Shown: positions 45,275-53,457 of the stretch, in pieces
Numbering within the stretch: the first letter of the stretch is position 1
Layout: every line of letters starts with the position of its first letter
Assembly (NCBI GenBank): GCA_963753615.1
Contig: CAVWCW010000008.1
Coordinates: 310,001 to 374,000 of the forward strand
Length of the DNA stretch: 64,000 nt
Reading direction: 5' to 3'
Source of the DNA: CAVWCW01 sp963753615
Lineage (GTDB): Bacteria; Pseudomonadota; Gammaproteobacteria; Chromatiales; Chromatiaceae
Made by a program: the position numbers and the translations under genes
Notes under the pieces: generated by a model
The model's database searches: none
What the model was told of the DNA's origin: nothing
Seen by the model: only the letters and a program-made list of their open reading frames with translations

Positions 45275-45916
45275 ATGATTACCGTACACGTTGTAATGAA
45301 AGTCACCAACGAACCTTTGAAGCGCACGCCAGTGGCGCTTCGGATGGATGCGGATGACACCGAGACACCCCCTGTATTGACTGACCGCACCGGCGTTGCG
45401 CGCTTCGATCGGCAAGCTGGCAGCGGAAAGGTACTGGTGTCCGGGGTGGAACGTTTTCACGGTCGTCTGGATGGCGAAATCCGGGTGGGCTTGTGGTCCA
45501 TCACCCAGTCCGCCAACGAATCGGCGGGGGTCCCCGGTGAGTTCCCGGCGGGCAGCAACGCCTATCCCGGCATGACGATCCGATCCATCGAAGTGAGTGG
45601 CCGCAGGGTGCTGACCGACAGCGAAGGTTATCTTGTCGACCCCGCTGACTGGTCCGAGGCATTCGTTAAGACCCAGGCGACGCTGGAGGGTCTGGAACTC
45701 AATCCGGAGCACTGGGAGGTGGTTCGGTTCCTGCGCGAGCAATACGCCGAACATGGCCACCAGGCGAGTGTCCGCGACATGATCCGACATTTCCGAAAAG
45801 TCTGGGGCCCGGTAAAGGGTTCCAACCGGTACCTGCACAAGCTGTTCCCCTCTGGAGGCCCGCAAAAACAGGGCAATCGCTTGGGAGGGCTGCTGCGAAC
45901 GAAAGGCGAGCACTGA
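45275..45916 (+). CDS. DsrC/TusE-like domain fused to an N-terminal beta-sandwich, cysteine-free
   Basis: A 213-residue fusion. The N-terminal ~75 residues (VHVVMKVTNEPLKRTPVALRMD, VLTDRTGVARFD, VLVSGVERFHGRL) have the pattern of transthyretin/carboxypeptidase-regulatory-like beta sandwiches. From about residue 113 comes a DsrC-type domain: DSEGYLVDPADWSEAF, LNPEHWEVVRFLREQYAEHG, YLHKLFPSGGPQKQGNRLGG. DsrC carries one or two conserved C-terminal cysteines for sulfur transfer or trisulfide formation; here the tail LLRTKGEH has none. Cysteine-free DsrC paralogues have been proposed to be regulatory (RspA-type). It has an operator-like site about 125 bases upstream. Confidence 0.8.
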   Translation: MITVHVVMKVTNEPLKRTPVALRMDADDTETPPVLTDRTGVARFDRQAGSGKVLVSGVERFHGRLDGEIRVGLWSITQSANESAGVPGEFPAGSNAYPGMTIRSIEVSGRRVLTDSEGYLVDPADWSEAFVKTQATLEGLELNPEHWEVVRFLREQYAEHGHQASVRDMIRHFRKVWGPVKGSNRYLHKLFPSGGPQKQGNRLGGLLRTKGEH

Positions 45917-46005
45917 GGTCAAGGCCGCCGGTGTGATTGGCGCGGAATCAAGAACCTGCCGGCGACTTGCGCAACTCGCGCGAGTCGTGCGCGCAGGGAT
46001 GCCCT

Positions 46006-46265
46006 GAACCCGGACCTGTTGGGCCAAGGAACTGGGGGCGAGCGAGGTACCGTGCCGGTGGTACGGCCATATCCCCGAGCGCCGGCCGGAATTACAGCGG
46101 CGTTATCACTCGGAACTCCCGAAGAACCCACGCCATTGGCATCCCTTGCTGGAATGGGCCCAAGGCCCCCCAACTCTGTTGTTCAGCGCACGCCGCGTGA
46201 CCCGCAGCAATGCCATCGCGCTGCGGACTTTCTTGCTGGAGCAATTGGGCGCCGCTGGGGATTGA
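46006..46265 (+). pseudogene. DUF488 protein fragment
   Basis: The frame ending at the TGA of 46263-46265 gives WAKELGASEVPCRWYGHIP, ERRPELQRRYHSELPKNP and GPPTLLFSARRVTRSNAIAL, matching the C-terminal two thirds of DUF488 proteins. The N-terminal part with the DRLWPRG motif is absent and an in-frame stop precedes the fragment. It lies between the DsrC fusion gene and the convergent LysR gene. Confidence 0.7.
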
Positions 46266-46375
46266 ACGGGATCGTTGCAGTTCAGCGTTCGAGTGCCCGG
46301 AGAGAGGAAGCGAAGTGGGGGAGGGTGGTCCGCAGCGCGCCGCATGGAGCGCAGGGTCTCGCGTCGATCCTGGGA

Positions 46376-47230
46376 TCATTCCTCCGAGCGTTCGTCACGC
46401 GCCAGTTGACGCAGTCCTTCTACCGCCCTCTGCAAGATCTCGCTGTCGGCTTCGCGGGGGAACACCATATACGCTGGGTGACGGAACTCGGGGGCCTCGG
46501 CGACTTTAAATAATCGCCCTTCCTGAATCAGCGATCGCGCCATGCGGATCGGTAGGAAGCAGGAGCCGCCGTTGGCCATAATTAGCTGAATACCCAGCCA
46601 GCCAATATTGACGACTTGCGGCGGCCGCTCGAGGTCGGGATAGCTTTCGCGGTGCTTGGCGTAGAATCCGGGACCCCATTCGACGTAGATGTAGTCTTCA
46701 TTCGGCCACCGTGTATCGGGGCTTGAACTGACCATAACCAGGGTTTCGTCGAACAGGCGCTCCACGATCAGGCCCGGTGCGTGGCTCGGCGTGTACATCA
46801 ATCCGATATCGAGTGTCCCTTCGATCAGCCGGCGCATCAGGTCTTCCTCGAACCCGATCTCACTGCGGATGGAAACGTCGGATGCCGTTCGCCGCATCCA
46901 TCCGACCCAGTTCGGCAAGAAACCCTCCCACAGGGCGATACGTCCACCGACGCGAATGCTGGCGCGGTAGCGGCTGGGCAGACCCACGTCGTGACGCGCC
47001 TGCTCCTCGGTCAACACCAGCGTTTTGGCATGCTGCAGAAATCTTTGCCCAGCCTGGGTGAGGCTGGCCCCGGCGCGGTTTCGCACGAACAGCCTTACAC
47101 CCAGTCCGGTCTCCAGATTCTGGATTCGGGCGCTGACGGTCGATTGCGTCACATGCAGCCGCTTGGCCGCCTGGAGGAAGCTGCCATGGGCGACGATGGC
47201 AAGGAAAGTTCGGGCTTGATCGATGTCCAT
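46376..47230 (-). CDS. LysR-type transcriptional regulator
   Basis: A 284-residue LTTR. The N-terminal winged helix-turn-helix is MDIDQARTFLAIVAHGSFLQAAKRLHVTQSTVSARI; the effector domain follows from about residue 90 (IRVGGRIALWEGFLP, LDIGLMYTPSHAPGL). It is divergent from the DsrC-like/HPP operon with operator site 2 in between, the classical LTTR layout. The start Met has no clear ribosome site; a longer in-frame start 15 codons earlier is possible but would run toward the operator. Confidence 0.88.
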   Translation of the reverse strand: MDIDQARTFLAIVAHGSFLQAAKRLHVTQSTVSARIQNLETGLGVRLFVRNRAGASLTQAGQRFLQHAKTLVLTEEQARHDVGLPSRYRASIRVGGRIALWEGFLPNWVGWMRRTASDVSIRSEIGFEEDLMRRLIEGTLDIGLMYTPSHAPGLIVERLFDETLVMVSSSPDTRWPNEDYIYVEWGPGFYAKHRESYPDLERPPQVVNIGWLGIQLIMANGGSCFLPIRMARSLIQEGRLFKVAEAPEFRHPAYMVFPREADSEILQRAVEGLRQLARDERSEE

Positions 47231-47268
47231 TTTGGTGCAACCGGGACTATATATCGCAAAGTCCGATA

Positions 47269-47292
47269 ATAACATCCGTTAAATATCGTTTG
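47269..47292. promoter_or_regulatory. LysR-type operator-like site 2
   Basis: ATAAC, 14 bases, GTTTG within CCGATAATAACATCC...TGTCAAAATAA. It lies in the gap between the divergent lysR gene (start 47230) and the DsrC-like gene. It is the near-copy of site 1 at 45127; the right half is one or two bases less symmetric. Confidence 0.65.
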
Positions 47293-47399
47293 TCAAAATA
47301 AATACTGCTGAATATTATTCCGATAAGAAGATGCACGGGACAGGCCAATGACCCGATCAACTGCCGCGAGGATTCCGCCCAGACAGCACCTTGGGCCCT

Positions 47400-47624
47400 A
47401 TGAAATGCGACGAGGCGGGGGTCTCGCTCGACGCAAACGACTGGCACCTCGGGTTGATCGAACCCTTGGGCGCGGAACCCGGGCTGCCTTTGACCAAGGC
47501 GGGTCATCAGCTCATCCGCTGCGTCCGCGAATGCTTTGAAAAGAATGCACAGCACGCCTGCACAATCAATCGCCAGGGTGAGTACCCCGCGCAAGCCATG
47601 CTCAACGTCCGAGGTATGTCGTAA
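47400..47624 (+). CDS. Short DsrC/TusE-like protein, probably frameshifted and truncated
   Basis: A 74-residue frame aligning without gaps to the DsrC part of the 45275 fusion: GVSLDANDW to GYLVDPADW, and GLPLTKAGHQLIRCVRECF to GLELNPEHWEVVRFLREQY. The DsrC C-terminal tail with cysteines is missing. In the preceding frame MTRSTAARIPPRQ...GPYEM (from 47348) would be a natural N-terminus, joined by removing one base near 47408. The gene abuts the HPP gene (TAA-ATG), so they form an operon. It could be a decaying gene or a short regulatory peptide. Confidence 0.6.
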   Translation: MKCDEAGVSLDANDWHLGLIEPLGAEPGLPLTKAGHQLIRCVRECFEKNAQHACTINRQGEYPAQAMLNVRGMS

Positions 47625-48230
47625 ATGCGAACAACTGTTTTATTCCTGCGGCGTTTTGCGGGTATTGGAACCGACCGCACCGGTGATCTCGAGAAGTGGC
47701 TGTCGGCCGCCGGTGGCCTTGTCGGGCTGACGGCTGTGATGCTGATTAGCCAGGTACCTATGGGCACAGCCGGAAGTGTCGGCCTGGTGGCCTCGATGGG
47801 CGCATCCGCCGTCTTGCTTTTTGCTGTCCCCCACGGTCCGCTTTCCCAGCCTTGGGCGGTAATGGGCGGGCACCTGGTGTCGGCCGTCGTTGGGGTTGCC
47901 TGCGCCAAGCTGATTACTCAACCGCTGTTCGCCGCCCCGTTGGCGGTCTCTGTCGCGATCGGTGCCATGCATTTCCTACGCTGCATCCATCCCCCCGGCG
48001 GCGCTACCGCATTGAGTGCAGTGGTGGGCGGTGAGACGGTACACCAACTCGGCTTTCATTTCGTGCTGACGCCCGTGCTGCTCAACGCCGTCACCATTTT
48101 GCTGATAGCCGTGTTGTTCAACTACCCCTTCGCATGGCGCCGTTATCCCATCGGGCTGGCGAATCGGAAATCCCGAAAGCCCCCGCCGTGGACAGAGTCA
48201 GCAGCCTCAACGGAGCAAACCGATGAGTGA
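47625..48230 (+). CDS. HPP-family integral membrane protein
   Basis: A 201-residue membrane protein with four or five helices and the signature CIHPPGGATALSAVVGG at about residues 122-138. HPP proteins include chloroplast nitrite transporters and are often fused to CBS domains in bacteria. Here the CBS part is a separate gene overlapping by 8 bases. Start ATG is directly next to the preceding TAA. An anion or nitrite transport role is inferred from the family only. Confidence 0.85.
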   Translation: MRTTVLFLRRFAGIGTDRTGDLEKWLSAAGGLVGLTAVMLISQVPMGTAGSVGLVASMGASAVLLFAVPHGPLSQPWAVMGGHLVSAVVGVACAKLITQPLFAAPLAVSVAIGAMHFLRCIHPPGGATALSAVVGGETVHQLGFHFVLTPVLLNAVTILLIAVLFNYPFAWRRYPIGLANRKSRKPPPWTESAASTEQTDE

Positions 48231-48861
48231 CGGCCATCCATCCCGAAGGCCGCGTCGCGAAGACTACCAACGTGCGATCGAAAGCATGGAGACCTTTATG
48301 GACATCGGAGTGAACGATTTGATGACGTTGGCCGAACGTGCCGAGCATTTCGCCAACCAACGGATCACCGAGTCACTGAGCATCAGCGGAATTATGACCA
48401 AACCGGTGCATTCCGTCCGGCCAGAGACACCCATGTCGGAGGCTGCCCACCTGATGGTTACCGAACGCATCAGCGGACTCGCCGTCTTGGACGATGCGGA
48501 TCGGCTCGTCGGCATTATCACCGAAGCGGATTTTCTCTGTGCGCTCGGCGTACCGGCCCAGCATCCAACGCACAACCTCTGGCAGACGCTGGAATCCCTG
48601 TTCAGCCATTTGTCACATCACGCTGAACTCGAAAGTCCCGACGACCGCATATCCGATCACATGGTGCGGGAAGTGATTTGTGCGTCCCCAGCCCAGACTT
48701 TGCACGATGCCCTCGATCTGATGAAAAGGCACCGGGTCAAGCGGCTGCTGGTATGCGATGAGGAGCGCCGCGTGGTCGGGGTGGTGACCCGCTCGGACCT
48801 GGTTCGGATCTTCTTCGACCGATATACGCAGGGCGGAGACGAAGCGACACGGAAGGCCTAG
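48223..48861 (+). CDS. Tandem CBS-domain protein
   Basis: A 212-residue cytoplasmic protein with two CBS domains: MTKPVHSVRPETPMSEAAHLM...LVGIITEADFL (about residues 55-110) and VREVICASPAQTLHDALDLM...VVGVVTRSDLV (about 145-200). CBS pairs bind adenine nucleotides and gate partner transporters or enzymes. Overlap of 8 bases with the HPP gene implies that it is the split-off regulatory half of an HPP-CBS transporter, coupled in translation. Confidence 0.9.
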   Translation: MSDGHPSRRPRREDYQRAIESMETFMDIGVNDLMTLAERAEHFANQRITESLSISGIMTKPVHSVRPETPMSEAAHLMVTERISGLAVLDDADRLVGIITEADFLCALGVPAQHPTHNLWQTLESLFSHLSHHAELESPDDRISDHMVREVICASPAQTLHDALDLMKRHRVKRLLVCDEERRVVGVVTRSDLVRIFFDRYTQGGDEATRKA

Positions 48862-49058
48862 CCTTCGGGCCCCTCAGCGAAAACCTGTGGGTGAAATCAG
48901 GCTCTGGCGGGGCGTTCCAAGGGCATGACATGAAGGTGGAGTAGTTCGGACCTGACCTGACAGTCACACTATCGAAACCGGTAACTGTCAGATCAAGTCG
49001 CTACTACCGCAGGGCCCCGCCGTTTCCAGGCCCCGTGCAAGGGTGCCGCTAACCTAGG

Positions 49059-51074
49059 TCACCACGATCCAACAATTGGCTGGTCAACCAAAGCGCCGAA
49101 CCTGGAGGTCGCGTCCGTCGGCGTGCCGTCCCATACATCGTTCCCGTTCAAGTCCAAGTAGAATCGAGCAGCACCGGGCTGGTATACACCGATCTCATCG
49201 ATGCCGTCCCCGTTCCAGTCTCCGATGATCGGCTCGTCCCCAACAGCGCCGAAGCTGGAGGCCACGTCCGTCGGCATGCCGTCCCATACATCGTTCCCGT
49301 TCAAGTCCAAGTAGAATCGAGCAACGCCGGGTCGGTATACACCGATCTCATCGGTGCCGTCACCATTCCAGTCTCCGATGATCGGCTTGTCCCCAACAAC
49401 GCCAAACGTAGAGGTCGCGTCCGTCGGCGTGCCGTCCCATACATCGTTGCCGTTCAAGTCCAAGTAGAATCGAGCAGCGCCGGGCCGGTATACACCGATC
49501 TCATCGGTGCCGTCCCCGTTCCAGTCTCCGGTGATCGGCTCGTCCCCAACAGCGCCGAACCTCGCGGTTGCGTCCGTCGGCGTGCCGTCCCATACATCGT
49601 TCCCGTTCAAGTCCAAGAAGAATCGAGCAGCGCCGGGCCGGTATACGCCGATCTCATCGATGCCGTCCCCGTTCCAGTCACCGGTCACCGCGATATCCCC
49701 CGAAATACCGAAAGGCGCCGAGAGATAATCGCCCGCGTTCCAGCGGTTATTGCCGTCGACGTCCAGGTAAAAGCGGCGGTTGCCCGGGCGGTAGACGCCG
49801 ATGTGGTCAGCCGGGCCGGTCGGGAAATCAGGCCCGATCGCCAGGGTTTCCGTCGCGCGGCGCAAGGAGCCTCCGTCTTCCGTGACCAGGGCGGACCAGT
49901 TGATCAAGGTGCCTGGGGCCGTCCCGGTCCAGACCACCGACGGAAGCGACATCTGCACCGTTTGCCCTGGGGCCAGGGTGCCCAGGGACCACTGGATAGT
50001 TTCCCTGGTACTGCATGTGCTTGCGCCGTTCTCTGCACAGGATGCGGCGGCGTCCAGCGGACCCGCGATCAGGCTTTCGGCGATGGATTGCATGCCGTCG
50101 GGATAGCGCATCCGCACCACAGCGCCGAGCACGTTCGATGCGCCCGGATTAGTGACCGACAAGGCCACCTGGACCTGCTGGCCCGGCAGCGCCGGCAGCG
50201 GCGTGACATCCAGCGCCAAGGCCAGCGGCGTGCTCGGTGCCACATAGGCTGTCCCGGTCGCCTCCCGCGCCGTGGGCAGCGCGCCGCTGATGCCGCCGAT
50301 CTCGGCCTCGGAGCGCACCAGGTCGCCGTCGGCTGCGCCCGCATCGACCTGCACCCAGAGCGTCTGCTCGCCTACCGCGCTGGCGGGCAGGGTGCCCAGG
50401 TTCCAACTCAGGACATCGCCGCTCAGGGTGCCGCCGCCGGTGGTGGCCACGAGGCTGGCGTTCGCGGGCAGAGTGAATTCTAACTCGGTATCGGTGACGC
50501 TGGCCGCCGAGCGATTGCCGTAGCGCAGTGTATAGGCGAGGGTGCCGCCTGCCGGAACCGGGTCCTGGTCCTCGTCGATGGCCACCGTCAGTGCCGGCGC
50601 AGCGTCTACCGCCAGGGTCGACGACGCGCTGGCCAGGGAATCGATGTCGTCGGACAGTTCCGCCTCCCAGGGGATCAGGGTGCCGACCGCAGTGGCGTTC
50701 CAGACCACCGGCGGAAGCGACATCTGAACCGCCTGCCCCGGGGCCAGGGTGCCCAGGGACCACTGGATCGTCTCCCCGGCACTGCACGAGGTTGAGCCGC
50801 TCCCTACACAGGACGCGGCGGCATCCAGCGGACCAGAGATCAGGCTCTCGGGTATGGCGTTCACGCCGTCGGGATAGAGGAGGGTGACGGTGAGATCCGA
50901 TGTGGACGTCACGCCCGAGTTGGTTACAACGATCTCTATCAGCGCCTGTTGGCCCGGTTGCACCGAGTCCGGATTGACATCGATTGCAAGATTGACAGCG
51001 GCCTTTGCCGCGCCGGTGATAAAGAGGAGGTAGACGGAAAGTAATCCCAAGAACACTCGACCCGGTTTCGACAT
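49059..51074 (-). CDS. Secreted DUF11-like protein with five C-terminal repeats
   Basis: A 671-residue exported protein: signal peptide (FLGLLSVYLLFITGAAKA), DUF11-like Ig-fold domains (VNLAIDVNPDSVQPGQQALIEI, IPESLISGPLDAAASC... twice, AYTLRYGNRSAASVTDTELEF) and, from about residue 423, five 51-residue units such as IGVYRPGAARFYLDLNGNDVW...GDWNGDGTDE, ending PIVGSW. Two DUF11 segments are near-duplicates (about 80-120 and 345-385). The start ATG has AAGGGAG 7 bases upstream. It is probably a surface protein. The C-terminal module matches that of the protease at 20398. Confidence 0.85.
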   Translation of the reverse strand: MSKPGRVFLGLLSVYLLFITGAAKAAVNLAIDVNPDSVQPGQQALIEIVVTNSGVTSTSDLTVTLLYPDGVNAIPESLISGPLDAAASCVGSGSTSCSAGETIQWSLGTLAPGQAVQMSLPPVVWNATAVGTLIPWEAELSDDIDSLASASSTLAVDAAPALTVAIDEDQDPVPAGGTLAYTLRYGNRSAASVTDTELEFTLPANASLVATTGGGTLSGDVLSWNLGTLPASAVGEQTLWVQVDAGAADGDLVRSEAEIGGISGALPTAREATGTAYVAPSTPLALALDVTPLPALPGQQVQVALSVTNPGASNVLGAVVRMRYPDGMQSIAESLIAGPLDAAASCAENGASTCSTRETIQWSLGTLAPGQTVQMSLPSVVWTGTAPGTLINWSALVTEDGGSLRRATETLAIGPDFPTGPADHIGVYRPGNRRFYLDVDGNNRWNAGDYLSAPFGISGDIAVTGDWNGDGIDEIGVYRPGAARFFLDLNGNDVWDGTPTDATARFGAVGDEPITGDWNGDGTDEIGVYRPGAARFYLDLNGNDVWDGTPTDATSTFGVVGDKPIIGDWNGDGTDEIGVYRPGVARFYLDLNGNDVWDGMPTDVASSFGAVGDEPIIGDWNGDGIDEIGVYQPGAARFYLDLNGNDVWDGTPTDATSRFGALVDQPIVGSW

Positions 51075-52005
51075 ACTCAAACTCCCTTAGATCAAACAAA
51101 TTTGACGGTTGGCCGTTGGCGGGGCAAGCGAGCCCGCAAACCAGCAGTTGCTACGATCTCGGGCCTGAAGCGGAGGCCCGCGCGGCAGCGACCGTCTTAA
51201 ACCATATAGGGGAATCCCCCGGCTTTGCCGGGGAGGCAGTCACAGTTTGCAGAGTTTGACATTCCTGTTTGCCCTAGAAAACGGAACGCCAGGAATCCAA
51301 CGAAACCCGTTACCTCATTGCCGTCACCCAAGGAAGCGACGAGGAGCTGTATGGCCTCCTATACGAGCTGATTGCTAACGGACACATGGCAGCAGGCGAT
51401 CCGCAGTGCTTTGTCGAAATTCCCGTTGCCGACCTGGCTGGCAAGTTACGGGGAAGACGTATTGCCAGCCCAGGGTAGCCGAGGCAGAGGGATACTTCCT
51501 ATACCGGTCGTTTGGCATCGGTGCGCAACCGGCGCCTCTCAGCAAACCGTTGCTGTGTCGCTGCGCTACCTTCAGCAGGTGTTGCTCAAACGCCGGTTCG
51601 CAACTGGCCGAACGAACGGTTTGTAGTCACCGCTTCGACACCGTCTGTGGGCTCACCGAAAAATGCCCCGTGACGGCTTTGTTCTCAAGGCCTTTGACAC
51701 AGGATGATGCGCGAACGCAGTGCCAAGGCCTAGACTCCTGCCTGCTCTTCAATGAAGTTCTCGATTTCATTGCGTCAAAACAAGTCGGTTTTCAGGCCTT
51801 TCTCGTTAGCTCGAAATGGGACAGCAGTGACCGGTCAATATACTCTTGGACCGAGGGGCGGCTCGACACTGCGTAAGAAGTAGGTACGACCCGGCGTTCG
51901 AGACACCAGAGGTCGTTCGAAGGCTCGCTTGGCCCGGCTTCTGAAGAAACTCGAAAATCTGTCTTGCCTTCTCCGGCCTGCATACCGGGCGCCGTCAGCC
52001 GCCCA
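51075..52005. other. Long non-coding or decayed stretch
   Basis: About 930 bases. CCCCGGC-TTT-GCCGGGG at 51217-51233 is a small perfect hairpin of a kind seen near IS ends. A start-less open stretch near 51283-51478 (TRYLIAVTQGSDEELYGLLYEL) may be the tail of a lost gene. A solitary MITE end (TGGGACAGCAGTG) lies at 51817-51829. No intact gene is supported. Confidence 0.45.
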
Positions 52006-52713
52006 TTACGCCGTTCCGGGCGGGGTATAGGCCCTTTTCTCGTAAATTTCGGCAATCTTTTCGCCATCCCACATATAGCAAAAGTGTGCGCCTTGGCGCA
52101 CCGGCGATAAGATCCGTGGCCGGAACACAGCCACGCACTCTCCTTCAGCATTGCGAACGCTGCTATAAGCGATTCCGTTCGAGCCAGTGTCTCGGAGTTC
52201 TCTGGCCAGGCACTGAGCGGCGCCGTAATGGGACGGATTCGGCGCGTAAATATCGGGGAGGCTCGCTTGCATACCCCGGATATCGTGCATCTCGGATTCC
52301 AGGTCGGATGCATAGCTGCGCATGTCGATCTCTATTGGCGGCTCTTCCGTGGCGGCCAAGAAACGTTCGGTGTGAAAACAGGTCTCGCGAATCGCCGTGT
52401 CGATATCTTTGGCTGCGTAGTAGACGCCATAGGTGCCGTCGGAAAACCGACTGCCCACGGGGTTGAGGTGGGTGAACGCGGCCATGATCGGGGTGGTACC
52501 CGGACCGGATACCCGTTCCTCTGGATGTACAAGAGCGATCTCTCCGGCTTCGTCCCGCAACCGGTCGTTGGTCATGCTCTCAATCGCGAGAACAATCTCC
52601 AGGTCTTCGGGTTCGGCAACCCGGTCGAACAAGCCTGCCGGCGGAAACCGGCTCGACGCCAAGCGCCAGCAGGGCCGCCAGTCGACATATCCCAACGGCG
52701 GGATCAAGACCAC
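52006..52713 (-). CDS. RES-domain toxin
   Basis: A 235-residue RES protein, the toxin of RES-Xre modules, some of which degrade NAD+. The key Arg-Glu-Ser trio is compatible with CWRLASSRF, AIRETCFHTERFL and GIAYSSVRNAEGECVAVF. Fold motifs GSRFSDGTYGVYYAA and ECVAVFRPR match the family. It is downstream of and overlaps the Xre/ParS antitoxin: GTG at 52713 sits inside the antitoxin's last codons; a TTG two codons later is the alternative. The pair is a complete toxin-antitoxin module. Confidence 0.85.
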   Translation of the reverse strand: MVLIPPLGYVDWRPCWRLASSRFPPAGLFDRVAEPEDLEIVLAIESMTNDRLRDEAGEIALVHPEERVSGPGTTPIMAAFTHLNPVGSRFSDGTYGVYYAAKDIDTAIRETCFHTERFLAATEEPPIEIDMRSYASDLESEMHDIRGMQASLPDIYAPNPSHYGAAQCLARELRDTGSNGIAYSSVRNAEGECVAVFRPRILSPVRQGAHFCYMWDGEKIAEIYEKRAYTPPGTA

Positions 52714-53108
52714 CCGCGTTGCGAATCCAGATACTGGCGCACCACATACAGATCGGCGACATGCCCGGACAGCATGCGCTCCAGCGCGGATCGTCCCTGG
52801 AACGGCGCTGCCTTGTTGGGGCGGTGAATCCATTGGTCCGCGGATTCCGGCTTTGGAAGCAGAACCTGCAAAGACTTGTAGATGCCGAAGATATAGGAAA
52901 GCCGTTCGAGTTTATCCTGGCCGAGTTTGGCGCTTTCCGGGTGCTTCTTCCACTTGAAATAGGTGCTCCTGGAACCGAGACCCAGCAGACGCATCGCCTG
53001 TTCCGTATCGAGTCGCCAGGCGCTGGCGATGTTGAAGAAAGTCCGCAGCGTGCCTCTGGCGATCTTAGCGCTATCGGACAACAGTGGGTTTGGAGTTTGT
53101 CTTGGCAT
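52704..53108 (-). CDS. Xre/MbcA/ParS-type antitoxin
   Basis: A 134-residue antitoxin. An N-terminal helical DNA-binding region (FFNIASAWRLDTEQAMRLLGLGSRSTYFKWKK) is followed by the DUF2384-like C-terminal toxin-binding domain (LSYIFGIYKSLQVLL, GRSALERMLSGHVADLYVVRQYL). These antitoxins neutralise RES toxins and repress their own promoter. The stop codon overlaps the toxin start. The upstream 100 bases should hold the autoregulated promoter. Confidence 0.88.
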   Translation of the reverse strand: MPRQTPNPLLSDSAKIARGTLRTFFNIASAWRLDTEQAMRLLGLGSRSTYFKWKKHPESAKLGQDKLERLSYIFGIYKSLQVLLPKPESADQWIHRPNKAAPFQGRSALERMLSGHVADLYVVRQYLDSQRGWS

Positions 53109-53457
53109 GGTTCCTCCCTCAAGAGTCCAGATATGAACTTAATCGTATTATCGGATCGTATATGTACAATTTCAAGAAGAAATCCCGAAATTCACTGGCA
53201 GGAAAGCGCCGCCGAACTGAGCCCCATGGGACTTGGGGCGCCCCTCTAGATCACGATCTCTGCCGATAGAGGCAACCCGATGCACTTCCAAATAGGGCTC
53301 GATCGCGCAGAGAAGTCTTGGATGGGGCCAGTGGACGAGGTGAGCTTCGGTGGAGGCCGCGGCCTGCGCCGCCTGGCTCGCCCAGGAGACGGGCTAACCG
53401 TATCGCCCATAGAGCGGGGCGGAGTGGGAAGCCCATGTCGCCCGCGGCGGGACCACC
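53109..53457. other. Intergenic region between antitoxin and integrase relic
   Basis: About 350 bases, with an AT-rich part near 53130-53190 that probably includes the toxin-antitoxin promoter. No gene seen. Confidence 0.35.

Noticed and set aside
45191..46027. 278-codon minus-strand frame opposite the DsrC fusion
   Set aside because: The plus strand has a clear DsrC-like protein; the antisense translation matches nothing I know.
51075..52005. A gene in the 930-base gap (frames at 51372 and 51406)
   Set aside because: Cys/Arg-rich translation, no ribosome site, and no family; the only better stretch (near 51283-51478) has no start codon.
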